Program-made: the position numbers and the translations under genes
The notes under the pieces: model-generated
What the model was told of the DNA's origin: nothing
Databases searched by the model: none
The model's input: only the letters and a program-made list of their open reading frames with translations
In this document: positions 34,359 through 47,339 of the stretch, piece by piece
Position numbering within the stretch: the first letter of the stretch is position 1
Layout of the letters: the number at the start of each line of letters is the position of its first letter
NCBI RefSeq assembly: GCF_016802725.1
Contig: NC_052671.1
Location: 8,599,501-8,663,500, forward strand
Source of the DNA: Solenopsis invicta
Taxonomy: Eukaryota; Arthropoda; Insecta; Hymenoptera; Formicidae
Length of the DNA: 64,000 nucleotides
Direction of reading: 5' to 3'

Positions 34359-37006
34359 GATTTACAGAAAATCTTTTTATACGTTTAAAGTAAACACAAG
34401 AATAAATATCAGGAAACTCGATTTAAGCTTAGGAAAGCAATTAAAAAATTATCAACATATTATATAATAACTTTTTAATTATAATATAATAATTATAATA
34501 AAAAGAGTCTTTTGGTGTTTATTCTTATATGTATTTTAAATGTGTAAAAGTGTTTTTACAATTTTTAAAAATCAATTTGAAGAAAATTCAAAGAAGAATC
34601 TATAATGTCGATAATTCCAGCATTGCCATAACGTAGTTATTTAAATAAATGAGATCTACCCCCAAATCTTGAAAATGTTTTCACTGTAGAAAAAAATACC
34701 AGCCAGAAGTTATCAAATTTTAAAGACCACAGGCTTCTTAGGTTTATTTTCTTTTTATATAATATTATATAATGACAAAAAATTTTAATTGTTTTTTTAA
34801 TTTGAATATCCGAAATTTAATTCTGAAGTTCTTAGTTACGATAAGCGTTAATTCGTAGGACAAAAGATAAAATAATGAAAAGTTTGGCTTAGAACAGCAA
34901 TACAAAATGATTATGCTTTGTTCGAGTTTTAGAAAAATAATTTTTAAATACATGTAAGTGGATCTAAATAAACTATCTTTTGCACAAATATTTATTAAAG
35001 TTTTATTATAATAGTACAGTATATAAAAAATTTGATTTAATTTATAAATGCTATTTTCTCATCAAATTTGCAATTAAGTACTGTAAAACAATTTTATGTA
35101 AGAATTAAAAAAACAAAAAATTAAATAATTTTCAAACCAGTAAGAGAATTGTGCTCATAAAGTTTACAGGTATTCAAACGTAATAATAGAACAATCTATA
35201 TTTTTATATTTTCTTGTAATGTCTGAGATGCGACACATATATCTTTAACTAAACTAAACCAGTGAAAATATTACTGATGACAACAGTGAAAGGATTTCAA
35301 CGAGTACTTCATTAACCTTGAATATAAACATTCATACTTTCCATTTTATATCTCATATATTACTAATTCTTTTAATTTAATTCAGTGAAATTTCACTCTA
35401 GCGCAGTTAAATTTTAATTTAGCGCTATACTTATAATTTGATCATCAGCGGTTATTTACTGTCTTTCAGTGACGCACCGTTCCGCTTTAGAGAGAAGAAA
35501 TATATTTATAATGTACCGTTGATAGGAACAAAAAATCGAATTTATTGTCAGCCATTAATCCTAAAGTGTACAGTGAGTTGTGAAAGTGATCGTTAATTAT
35601 CCTCGAGTCTAATAGCTATTTAAATGGATTGTTTGTAAACAGCTAGTGTCGAGTCATCTAACAGTGACTTCCTTCATGAAATTCAAATCAAACGATCTAC
35701 TTCGTTTCCTCTAACGGACTGTTGAATTCTTAATCTTTACGCCTCCGCGTGCTTCATTCTCTCACTGTAGAAGTTTACGCTACATCATCGACGTCTCGTT
35801 TCTCATGTAGGATATATAAACTACATGTGAGTGCATGGTATCTTTGATTGTACAAAGATATTTTGCATTTGATCTTAGAAGTAATATGAGAGTATTTGAG
35901 AGACAATTACAAGTCAAGTTGAGCTAATTAAAATATTTTGTAAGAACAAAATTTTTTTTCACATAACAAATTATTCAAATCTTGTTTTATTTTTATTTGA
36001 ATGAATATTGCCAAAAGAACCGATATTACATCGAAACCGCGAAACAATAAAAGTCACAAGAAATAAAAATTGTAAAAGTACAAGTATCGCAAAAAAAAAT
36101 CAAAAGCACGACGGATCAAGGCCGCGAAAAAATGGAATAATAAAATAGATTAATAAAACAAGCCTTAAAAGTGCATAAAATTTGATGGAAATTCGATGTA
36201 AAAACAACTCGTCCAGGAAACGCTCTGCATAAATCCTCATGTTATTTAGAGGAATTTGTGCTGAATGTTTTCATGGTCAAGATATTTTCATTCCACACTT
36301 GTGCATTTTGAAAAAAAAATTGATATATACGATGATTCTCAAAGTATGTCGATGTTTATTACGCATTCAATCCATTTGTGCGCTATTTGTAAAATTTCTT
36401 TTTAAGTAGAAAACTACTGTGTTTCTAATTGCAAAAAAAAACCAAAACTTTGAGAAAAAAACAAAATATATATTTTTAAAATCAATATACTAAAATTATA
36501 AGAAAATTTCTTCGAATCTTTCTGATTTTTGAAAAAAAGAATCCCGTTTCTAAATCACGCATTTGATTTATGCAATCAATCTTTCTTAAGTTTTTATATT
36601 AATTAACGATTGACTTACCCCTTTCGTATACTGCGGATTAAGTCACCGATTTTCACGATCGGCTTTTGCTAGTATCTCTTCGCTATTTAGTGATTGCCAG
36701 GAATGAGGAAAAAAATCCTGTAACTTCATATCCCAGTTCCTTCCGCAATCCGCGATAAGGTAGGCTGATTCATCCGGTGGGAAAATGATCGCGCAATGAT
36801 ACACCTGGCAGCTATTTCTCGCATTTCAACGGAACGTTTAAGTGGCCGGCAAATTTGTAATGCGAGACGTCCGAGCTGAAAGGCAAACACGGCATGAAAT
36901 ATGAGATTGAAGGATATTAACGCGGGACGAAAAACGTCGGGAAATGTTAACTGTTTCGCGAATAAGATATTTTTGCAATTCTCATGAGACGAATTAGAGT
37001 CAATTA

Positions 37007-37152
37007 AGCCCCGGGCACAATGAACGGAATAAGAAACAGAGAACAGGGAATAAGAAACAGTTCAATATGTTGGATAAGGAAGTTTAATAAGGAACTTTAT
37101 ATATGTTTTCTTCATTCCCGTTCCTTATCCCGTTCATTGTGCCTGGGCCTTT
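37007..37152. mobile_element. small MITE with about 35-bp terminal inverted repeats
   Basis: The left end contains 'gggcacaatgaacggaataa' and the right end the inverse of 'aggcacaatgaacgggataa'. Similarity extends over about 35 bases per arm, with 'gccccgg' against 'ggcccag' at the outer edge. The internal part is only about 75 bases. There is no coding sequence; the exact ends and target duplication are uncertain. Confidence 0.65.
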
Positions 37153-37260
37153 ATAACGTTAATTAACGGCGCCTTGCTTTTCTTCATATGCAAATGTTAT
37201 ATAACTGTATGTAAAATACCGCAAACGTATTTAAATAAAAAAAAAATGTGTGTTGTATTT

Positions 37261-38088
37261 CATGCTTTATTATATTGTAATTATATTTTATATTTTTCTT
37301 AATTTTTATTGAATATTTTATTATGTTATAATTATATTTTTTTAAATTTAAATTAAATATTTGGTAAAATAAAATAATGATAGCAATAAATAATAATAAT
37401 GTAATATTGTTAAATACCAAAAATTCACACAATGTATCTTAAAGTAATACCTATTATAATTATAAAAAGAAACTTTATATTTGAAAGTACTATTTAAAAA
37501 ATATATGATTACGGTCAATCTACCGCTCTATCATTAATGTATGATTGCAACTGGTTGATGAATTTAAAAATCGCAATTTAAAACTCGAAATACGTGGAAT
37601 GTTTGTTCTCGAAATTCTTGTACCGTAAACTCTATGCATCTTATTACATTATCGTGGAAAATTTTTACAAGTACAAGTTACCTATGAGTCTACGATTTTT
37701 CCAGCTTCATGCTTTATTATATTATAATTATATCTTATTTCTTTATTTTAAGTTGAATATAATATTTTGTAAAATAAAATGATAGTAATAATTAATAAAA
37801 ATAATGTTGGATACAGAAAATTCACATAATATATTTTAACAATATCTATTACAATTATAAAAAAAAATTTTATATTTAAAAAATATTTGATTACGATCAA
37901 TCTATCACTCTGTCATTAATACATGATTACAACAGGCTGATGAGTTTGAAAATCGCAATCTAAGAGTCGATATACTCGAAACAATTGTTTCCGAAATTTC
38001 TGTACCGTAAACTATATATCTCGTTACAATTACAGCGGCAAATTTTTGCGAGTACAAGTTACCTACGGGTCCACGATTTTTCCAGCCT
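37261..38088 (+). repeat. two-copy tandem duplication, period about 447 bp
   Basis: The unit starting 'catgctttattatatt' at 37261 is repeated from 37708 with the same word order through 'acgatttttccagc' (37692-37705 and about 38073-38086). Copy 2 is about 67 bases shorter because copy 1 contains an extra 'tttattat...ataattatat' internal repeat. Identity is roughly 80% by eye. Confidence 0.75.
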
Positions 38089-38099
38089 GTTTCTCGTTC

Positions 38100-41000
38100 G
38101 GTCGATCCAGGACGCGGCGGCGCCTCCAGAGAATTTGTAAGCAAAATCCCGTTTCTCCTCCCAACAGGAAGATCCAATCTCCTTCCTCCGTTTAAGCGTT
38201 ATTCAGATGCGCGGAGTGGCGCATCGCGATTAACGTCAGGCTGATTTATCGCCGCTCAGCGCGAAACCGTGCTACGTCCATCAACACTTCGTCTAATAGT
38301 CCGTCTTGAATGACCGGTGTAGGCACACAAGAACTTAATACCCACGACAAACCGCTTCTCCACACCTGCCTACAGGTGTCCCAATAGATTTCACCATAAC
38401 GCGCGGCAGTTCCCGTCCGGAAAAATGAGGATCGTTCGACGATTATGCACGCCGTACCCCCAACGTTGTAACCCCGTTTTTCCTTCAGCGCGCATTACGC
38501 GTAATACGCTAGCCAACGAGCGACAATCTCGGCGTCATTCTCGTAATTTTCTCCGGCCCGGAGAGTTAATCTCGTGTGTCGAGTATCTCGGCTTGATTGT
38601 GACTACCGAGATCTTAATATCGAGCTACCGCTGCGCCGGATAATTGCTCTATCAAACGACACACAGCAGATGCGGAACTTATGGTTGCGCCAATTCCGAT
38701 TTTAATTTTTACCGCGAGCTGTGAGTCGATCCTAGATAGCACTCGCTCATCCCTTCAACGCGATCCGAATTTCTCTGCTAAGCTAGAAATCCGTCGCGTC
38801 GCAGATCCGCTGGCCGACAGGTTTGCTACCTCGCCAGAAATTCCCTTCGTGCGATCGTAATCGGATACAGGTCGCGACGTTCTGTCGGCTTTAAACTGTA
38901 ACGCCGACTCAAGACTCGGCGCGTCAAGATTAAAATATACGATAAAAGAATGAAGCGTAGGAGTTCTCCCGGAGTTATATACAATATCAACGGTGGCGTG
39001 GCAATTATTGTAACTGTTGTTGCGCCTTTGTCGTTTCACACGACTGGCATCGCGCGTAGCACTGCTCCGTGAGAGGTCATCCGTTCCGTAAGTACATTCC
39101 CATTCTTCTTCTTCGGGGAACGGAAATCCACCTGCGCTAATACACCTGACCCTTCATCGGACGTCATTAGCCGCTTGATCGCGCAATCCGCGCGGGCTCC
39201 ATGCTCTTTTTCGTCGTGCGCTTCTTCTTCGCCCCCTTCGATCCGCTTTCGCCGCCGTGGCCGTGGCCGTTTCTTGCTCCTCGCCCGCTTTGCACGTTTC
39301 ACTTCATCGCGTTTACGACGAGACGGCGCTTCCGGCCGTCGTCGCCGGGGAGGGATCGCTCCAGTTTCCCATGTTAAACGCGAATTTCGCGGATACACGT
39401 TATGCAAATCGAGTAACGAGTGGACCGTTTTCGCGGCGAGTTGTTGCCGCCTCTTCGCTCGTAAAGCGAATTTTTTCGCGAGAGATGGACGTCCCTCTCC
39501 TCCGCGGCGGATGTGTTGCAGCTCGACCTTATCGGTATCCTCGATATCCGCTTTCTCCAAAGATATCTTCGGGCTCCTCTTAATTTACATTACGCGGCGC
39601 TCGCTGGGGCACAGGATTGACTCTCGCGTCTAATGCAAATCTCGCGAATGCGCTTGAGCACGCTGTGTTAGGATAACGGAAATACCTTCGGGCGCGATTT
39701 ACCTGTTATTATTCTCTCCCTCGAGTTGCGCGGCACGCGCCGCTGAATCCGTCCTCTTCGCCTCTCTCGCTCGGAAAGCGGATGGACGTTCGTTTTTACA
39801 ATTCCTCGTGAATCTGGGATAAACGATCTTAGACGATCTAGCGAAGACGAATGGAGTCTTCTTCTTCCTTTTCTTCTTCTCACCGTCTTCGTCTCCCCTC
39901 CGCCCTCTTTCTCGTTCACATTTTCGCGCAACAAAAATGGCACCAAGTTTTTCAAACTGCCTGAAACTTTTCCACAAAACTGCGCCTCGCGCGAATCGAA
40001 CGCGCTCTTCCGTCCTCTGTCGTTCAAGAGGCGATTTCCTTTTAGGATTAGCGCTCGGCGTCCGTTTTATTATTCGAGGGCGTGAAATCGAAGCGCGACG
40101 GCCATGTTTCACGACTCCCGTCGTAAACGCGTCGATCCGCGAGAGCTCTTATTAGTACCTGAAGCAGAACCACTTTGCTCCGTCTGCAGGGTAATGTCTT
40201 CGATATCGCGATGATTGCCACTTCTTCTCCGTACCCTCTCGTGCCGCGTGCGTCGCTAATACCGTGTTAAATCCAGCGTCAACATCCTCCGTATACTTTA
40301 CGAGTCTGCTCAAGACAATTTCTCCAGCTCTCTCCCTCTCTCTTCTCTCTCCTTCTTCCTCTCCCTTTTTTTTCCTCTCTCACATTTACTGGACACGGAC
40401 GTTTATTGCGCTCGCGATGTCGACAACGCTCTCGATATCCAGCGCTTCCTCCGGATCGGTTCCCCTTCTGACGGTTTCACGTGGCTCGGCTCTCGACGCA
40501 GTACAACCGATACAACAATTCAACGTAGTCCCATGCGATCGACACCCGATATACTCCTTACCTCGCCTCCCTCGCGTTCCCGATCTCCTCTCACGGTGGT
40601 ACGGTTTACTTCGCCCTTTCTCCTCGCTCTCACCGGGTTATCCGCCGGCGCCGCGGCGCGCGACGATATATATCATCTGTCTCTTATTAATAGCTTGCGC
40701 TCGCAAATCACGCCGCACGTTTTGACCTTCGACCCTCCTCCTCCTCCGGTCACGAATCCCAAGCCGTTTGCGGCGTTCCGCCTCGTCGCGGCGATCAAGC
40801 CTCACGAATCTTCCCTCCGACGCGGCAGACGTCTCCATTCCTCATTGTCCTGCCACCGCGGCCGCATCGTCGACATGACGGGCGGTAGTGTCATCAACGA
40901 AGTTACTCTTCCGCGTTTCTGCGCCCATTCATGTCCTCTTGAATACCTTGCTGTCGCGTCGTTTCTGTAAAACCCTCGACCGGGGGTTCAATTGAAGATT

Positions 41001-42450
41001 CAATTTCTTTTCTTTTTTACGCTTACCACGACGGCTCCGACATTTAACCCCTTTGCAACTTCGCAACGTGCTTTCCGTTATCTGGTATTCATCGGTTCTC
41101 TCGGCAATTTGCACGTGGCAAATTTACCGTGTTGAAGCCACCGTCATAATTCACATGACTAGAACCGTGTAACAAGGATATTTATAAAGATTGAACAATC
41201 GCTCACGCACTTCCTGATAAAATTCTCATGAAACCCTCACAATGGTGCCTTCGTTCTTCCAAATTTGCATGGCTGAGATGACCGATGATGTAATTGCACT
41301 CGCGTACTCAGTTCTTATTCCGCCAGTTCAAGTATCGACGCTCTCGGTCCGCACCTCGATGCACCAGGAGCCTCCTGCCTCCGTAACAGCCACTCGATGA
41401 ATGCCGGGATATTACCGAGACGAGCTGGGGATAGCTTCTCTTTTGTGGTGCAGACAGGCTTAATTATGGGAACGCGGCTCCCTTTTGCCTACATCATTCA
41501 CGGCCTGGTTCGTTTAGTATTCCTCCTCCGCTGTCATTATGTCGACGCAAACACTTTCCGCACGATCTCCCTCTTTCTCTCTCTCTCTCTCTCCCTCTCT
41601 CGCTCGCTCACTTCCTTCTCTCCCTTCGCACGGCTCATTCAAGAAACAAAAGTCTCGTATTATATATGCCGGCGGCTGAACAATTACGAAGTAATCCACG
41701 TTTCCCCGAGTAGATGCGACTTAAATGTCATACTTCTCGAAAATGCAATCCGCACATACTTCCCCGCCGCTTAATTACGGGCATGGAATAAATTAATTTT
41801 TCTCGTTTTTGCGCTCGTAACCGCGGCAAGAACTGGTATTACGCGCTCCTAAGTACAGGTGCATTCAAACGAATTAGAGCGAACTTTCTTCTTGCTTGTT
41901 TCTCGAACTCGTTTATACCTAAACTAAGAGATGTCTTCTCCTCGGTATCCCGAGCTTGTCTGTCAACCTGTTGGAGACGGGACAATTATTCCGCGATGCG
42001 GGGATGAATCGCTCGATCACACAGCGTCGTGTCGCGTCGTCTTCAATAAAACGATTGTCTTCCCTTTCGTACCTTTCGAACTTTCGTTCGTCCGCGATGC
42101 GGAATCCTCCAACTTTATTCGATTGCCCCAGTGTTACCAGTGTGTAACTAAACTTCGCGGATGGTGAAATTGCACTGAAGCTAGATGGTGTCGAGCCGCC
42201 CCCGATGTAGCTCCTCCTTGCGTTCGCTGTACAGTCGGGCCATTTAATAGTGGGGATCTGGATCCCTTCTTTCGCGCTGGCCGGCGGATCTGTTTGCCTC
42301 CTCGTGTCCTTGCTCTAACGCGATCATGATCCAAGAGTGTTCCTCCCTATCGCCTCCTTCGTCGCGATTCCTCTTGTTCTCGAGCCTCGGTACTATGCTC
42401 CGTTTCTGTCTTAAGTGCGAATCCGTGTCGGATGGAATTTTCAGTAAACG
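38100..42450. other. 4.3-kb CpG-rich, pyrimidine-skewed region
   Basis: Base composition changes abruptly from AT-rich to GC-rich near 38.1 kb and back near 42.45 kb. The plus strand is rich in C and T (many cctc, cttc and ctct runs, including (CT)n at about 41576-41606). Many ORFs of 60-174 codons occur in all frames, all Arg/Ser/Lys-rich and without domains; I accept none. Candidates are regulatory DNA, a noncoding exon cluster or intron of an unannotated gene, or a GC-rich isochore fragment. Confidence 0.4.
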
Positions 42451-45197
42451 CTGTTAATGTCCCTTCCCTAGTTTATGACTTACTCCGTGTATAATAATTA
42501 GCTTCCTTTACACTTAAGAGCAATCAAAAGAAGTTTGTTTGCATGTAGGGTCACTGCACCACAGTCACTGAATAATCATTAAGTGATTATTTCAGAAACG
42601 TTTTAAAATAATAAGAATTTAAAATAATAAATTGCGAATTAGTAGCATTTTTTATAATCTAATTTTTATAAAGATATTATTAAAATATTATTCTTTGTAT
42701 AAAAATGTAATTATATTAAAATTTTATTTATATTTTCATTGACTAGTTCAATTTTTTATTTGTTCATAAACCTTATAACAAAAAAATAACGCAAATCTGT
42801 TATACTAAAAAAAAAATTGGTAATAGCAAAGTATTACCAAATTTTATTTTACTTACTAAGTATTTAGAAAAATAATATTACTTTTGGTTGTATTAATCAA
42901 ATATTTAATTGGCATTATTTCACTCAACATTTAGTAGCTATTACCAAACTCTTTGGTCAGTGCAGATAATTGTATTGTAGTATATAAAACATTTTTTCCC
43001 GGAAACTTGATTACATTTAACAAAATTAACAAACCGTGGTTATAATTATATAAAAAAATTGTTTGGTTAAGGTTACGAATTATTTAATCAAAGTAATTAC
43101 ATATTTAGTAATTATATTTATGAAATTCGTTTCATCACTATTTAACTAAATGTTTGGTCGATTTTATTAAACATTTTTTTCAGTGCGTTGCATAAGTTTT
43201 AATAATCTAAATATACATATATTGGATAACGTTAATTCAGTTTTAGAACACGAGTTTTAATATAATTACAAAATTATTTAGATAAGATAGTAATACACCT
43301 CCTAATTTTGACTAATAATTGTATATATGATTAATTATATATCAAATATGTCTATATATATTAAAATGTATATAATTATGTATAATTATTACAAAATTTA
43401 TTTGTCTATCTCTTCAAATATTTCTCACAGTGTATCTAATAAAATTGCAAATTTATATTTGAAAAATAATTTCTAAATTAAACTTAAACTAATTTACACG
43501 CACAAATTAGTGTAGAAATTTTCCGATACGATAATTAGAGGTTTCCCTGAAAACAACAAAAAAAAATATTTATCTGTGTAATAAAAACGTGTTTCCAGAA
43601 TTGAACGTTGCCGGCCTGTTACTTTCAAGCACTTTCGCAAATTGTAAATCATCGGACGGTCTGTAATCGTGTCCAATCTTTACCCAGTCATTTTCGGTCG
43701 CCACTTCTTCGTCGTTCTGCGCCCTAAAATGATACATACGAAATATGTGTTATTCTTCGTGGGAATTTCTCTGCCAGAGAAAATCACCGTAAAGGTTCCA
43801 CCTGAAAAAGGGCGTTCTCACGCGAAGCGCGAACTCGAGTGGTGTTAACATTGGACATTTTCTAGAACGGTGACCTCGATCTCTGCATATGCCGCGTTCC
43901 ACTAGAGCGGAAGCGTTGTTCGTTTAATACGTACAAGATCGTTTCTGCGAAAACGTCTTTCGGGGATGAGGCGAAGCGCTAAACACGCAATAGCTATCAC
44001 GTACTAAATGGTAGTGTAATATGATAATCCTGCGTAATAATATGGTAATCCTGAGCAGTAATTTACGACGAAACAAACAATTAACTGCCCAACAATGTTT
44101 GTTAATTGATTTTCCGTTCTTTTTCTTTCATCCCATTCGTGCTGCCCACAACGTTTACCGCTCGCCGCCCATAATATTGCCATAAAAAATACACAATTAT
44201 TTTAATGCAATTGCACGCAATGATCGTCAAAAGTGGAAGAAAGTTCGCTAAATATTCAAGAATGGAAAGGGGGAGGGGCGATCTAAATAACAGTAGTTTA
44301 TCAACGTAAACATCTTAACGGATCGTAATGGTAATTTTGGTGATTTATGGGGCATTTCCCAAGTAGTACATGAAGCTTTAAAATGTCTGCGATGGTGTTA
44401 TGTTATATTTTTATCTGACACAGCATCATTATGACGTTTTGACAAAGTTGTAGCCATAAAAATAAGACGACATTTTTAAACTTTAAAAAAGATGTCGCAG
44501 CATTTGATCATATAACTATTTTGCTGTAAAAAAATTGTCAAAAGATTGTAATTAGATTACAGCACTGGCAGTCTGAATAATGATAAGCAAATAATTAAAC
44601 GGAGAATGTCTTTCACACGTAAATTAATAAATTCAATGTTAATTTTTTATTTACGTAAAAATATTAAAAAAGAATTTTAGAAGTGTTTTTGCTTCAACTG
44701 ATTGTGAGATTAAACTTCTGACAGCTCGTAATTTTCGAACCATTAAGTTTACATCAAATTTAAAGATTAATTGATCACTGCAAATTGTTATAATCTATAA
44801 TGTGCATATTATTATAATATACTAGCTGATACACATTCATAAGTACAGATTAGAGAACTGCATACAGAGATCGTTAAGTAATAATAATTATAGAGCCCAG
44901 TAAATGAACGTATGACGTCGCTTGATCATCAATGATGCTAAATTCAACATAAAACTAGTGAGCATGTTACTCTTTGGTGTCGCATACAAATTATAGCCAG
45001 ATTACAGCTATCTCTTAACTGTATATATTAGCTCCTACCCATTCGCATGCGCGGTAATAATGACTTAAGTGCAAGTGCATGATATACTTCCCACCCATAA
45101 TGTGCTGATCACGACGTGATAATAAACCACAAAACTGATTACCGCGTTTCACGCTGTGCGAAAGGAGAATTAAAAATGTTTATAATCATCTTCTTTA

Positions 45198-45370
45198 TTA
45201 GCTGTCAGCAATTGTACAGCTATTAGTACAGCTGAAATGACTGTAGCTGCATTTTGGCCTCTCTGTTAGCTGTCGCAGCGTCTGTACAGCTGTTACCGCA
45301 GCCGAAATGGCTGTGGCTGCATTTCGGCTTCTCTATTAACTGTCACAGCGCTTTTGCAGCTCAGCAAGAT
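45198..45370 (+). repeat. CAGCTG-rich tandem repeat, period about 68-70 bp
   Basis: Units begin 'ttagctgtc' at 45198, 'ttagctgtcgcagcg' at 45266 and 'ttaactgtcacagcg' at 45336, the third being partial. Each carries 'tacagct' and 'ctgcatttygg' words, so CAGCTG/AGCTGT hexamers recur at regular spacing. Confidence 0.75.
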
Positions 45371-45507
45371 AGCATTTGCTGTTAAATAGCTGTAATTAAG
45401 GCTGATCTAACGATGTACATATTTTGCTGTCGCAACGCATGTAGCCAGGCTGTTACTTGGGTTTAATATGAGATTATCTTAAATTTCTTTTTCACCACGC
45501 GAGACAG

Positions 45508-45560
45508 GAATCTATGTTGAACTGTAATGTCTTACAGACATTACAGTTCAACATTGATTC
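45508..45560. repeat. 25-bp-arm hairpin with 3-base loop
   Basis: Bases 45508-45532 and 45536-45560 are reverse complements with a single mismatch, and the inner 19 bp are perfect. The loop is tac. Confidence 0.9.
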
Positions 45561-46312
45561 TACATTTATTCAACGTATAAGCAATGAAGATTTCATATAT
45601 ATTACGTACATTTTATATTTTTTAAAAAATTGAACAAAATATATGTGCAATATTAATTTCTTTTTAATTATTAAAAAAAATTTTAATTTAAAAATAATAT
45701 TGATTTTTATTATTTAAAATTGATTCTTCTGTTTTCCTAAAATGTACTGTTTACATATGTAGACAAAAGTATATTTTAGGATGTCAGGATTAATTTTAAA
45801 TTTAAAAAATCAATATTACTTTTTAATACTAGATTTTGTTTACCAATTTACACATTTACTTTATTCAATTTTTTTAACAATATAAAAGTAATTTTAAATC
45901 TCCACAAAATTAAGAATCGTTGTATGTAATTAAGTTTGCTTTTATTAAGAAATTAAATTTGTATATTATTTTTTATTAAAAAGATTATAGATTTTTTCTA
46001 ATTTTAATATATTATTTATTACATGTATAAAATATTCTATAAGATCTAATTCAATTCAATTACATGAGTTTTTAACAAAATAAGAATAGATATCAATAAT
46101 AATTTGTTCAATTCATTTCAACGTTGCAACAGCATTAACAATCAATATAAAAAAATCAGTATAGATTCAACGTTGAAACAACGTCCATACTTTAACATTC
46201 AACATATGCAATATCTCAGCAACGTTTCTTCACCATTCTATGCAATATGGGTAAAATAAAATCTTTGCAGAAACGTGTATTTTATACATCATTATCTCTT
46301 TAATCGATACAA

Positions 46313-46437
46313 GCTGCGGTCCACGTGATGCTCCAAACGCTTCAAGGCATTGTTTGATTGGTCAATTAGTTCAATTCTTTGTTCTAATTGGTCAATCAAA
46401 TGCTTGGAAGCATTTGTAACGTCAAGTGGACCGCAGC
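46313..46437. mobile_element. 125-bp MITE with 'gctgcggtccac' ends
   Basis: The terminal 'gctgcggtccac' (46313-46324) and its inverse 'gtggaccgcagc' (46426-46437) are exact. Inner arms match imperfectly, with 'gattggtcaattag' against 'ctaattggtcaatc' next to a short centre. There is no coding sequence, and no clear target duplication. Confidence 0.75.
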
Positions 46438-47339
46438 CGTAATCAGTTTACTAACAAGTTTTCCAATAGCGGTACTTGTTAAGCATAGAAAAAAATAAAC
46501 CTGCTTCTCTGATCGCAAAGGTACGTCTTCTTCGATAAGGCACAAAAAGTAGGTAAATATTTAATTAGAACGGCAGCTATAAAATAACTTTCAAACGCCT
46601 TTCGCACATTATTTCGACTATTTTTTCCCCCTTCACTCGCATAAATTATGGTTTTAATTATATGTCGCATTTGTGTTTCCTTTACATGCATAACGCATTC
46701 TTCATAGAAGTCTAATAAAATTCTACGACATGGTGAAAGCCGGTCCTCCGTTCCACACAACTCTAGTTACCAATTTATATTATATTGCTCTTCTATAATA
46801 AATATCAAGGTTATTGGAAATGAAATGCGATCGATGGCCTGAATGTAAACGTCTACGAAGTAGGTTCGCGCTTTTTAACAAGTGAAATATTTGCCATTTA
46901 ATCGTCTTGCGTACAATTAATTACATTTTACCTGTTTATGGATACTTTATACATAATTATGTATGAAGAGCGCACGAAGAGAAACAAAATTAAAAATTAT
47001 TTTATTAATGCTGCACTCGACAATTATTTTTATTATTCCGTCGGAATCTATAAACAACCTCGCGCTGCACGTTTATTTGGCGCGAAACACTACCGCGTCT
47101 CTTAATTGATCATACTGAAGTTTTATAACGTCTACATTTTTCTTGCAGCATTTAATAATGTCTGATCATTGTTTAACGCTCAGCTTACTTGAGAGAGCCA
47201 GAAGGCTCTGTTGTATTTTGCATAAATGTATGTTGGCACAAGTATATGTAGGCTAATTACTCTATGGAACAAAATAATTATTTTGCCATGTAATACATTG
47301 TCCGACAAAATTCGATTGTTTAGCAGGCAAAAATACACT

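Larger units (their letters stand above)
25900..38090. other. AT-rich gene-free region
   Basis: No supportable gene. Contents that I could delimit are two pre-miRNA-like hairpins (26423-26508, 34293-34358), a second MITE 3 copy (29436-29932), an ATT-rich microsatellite (about 30336-30415), a GA run near 31412, a MITE (37007-37152) and a tandem duplication (37261-38088). A GC-richer patch at 31.0-31.2 kb has no ORF. Confidence 0.5.

Noticed and set aside
39036..39560. 174-codon minus-strand ORF, Lys/Arg/Glu-rich
   Set aside because: The opposite strand is open over the same stretch (152 codons), the composition follows the local GC skew, and no motif or splice structure supports it.
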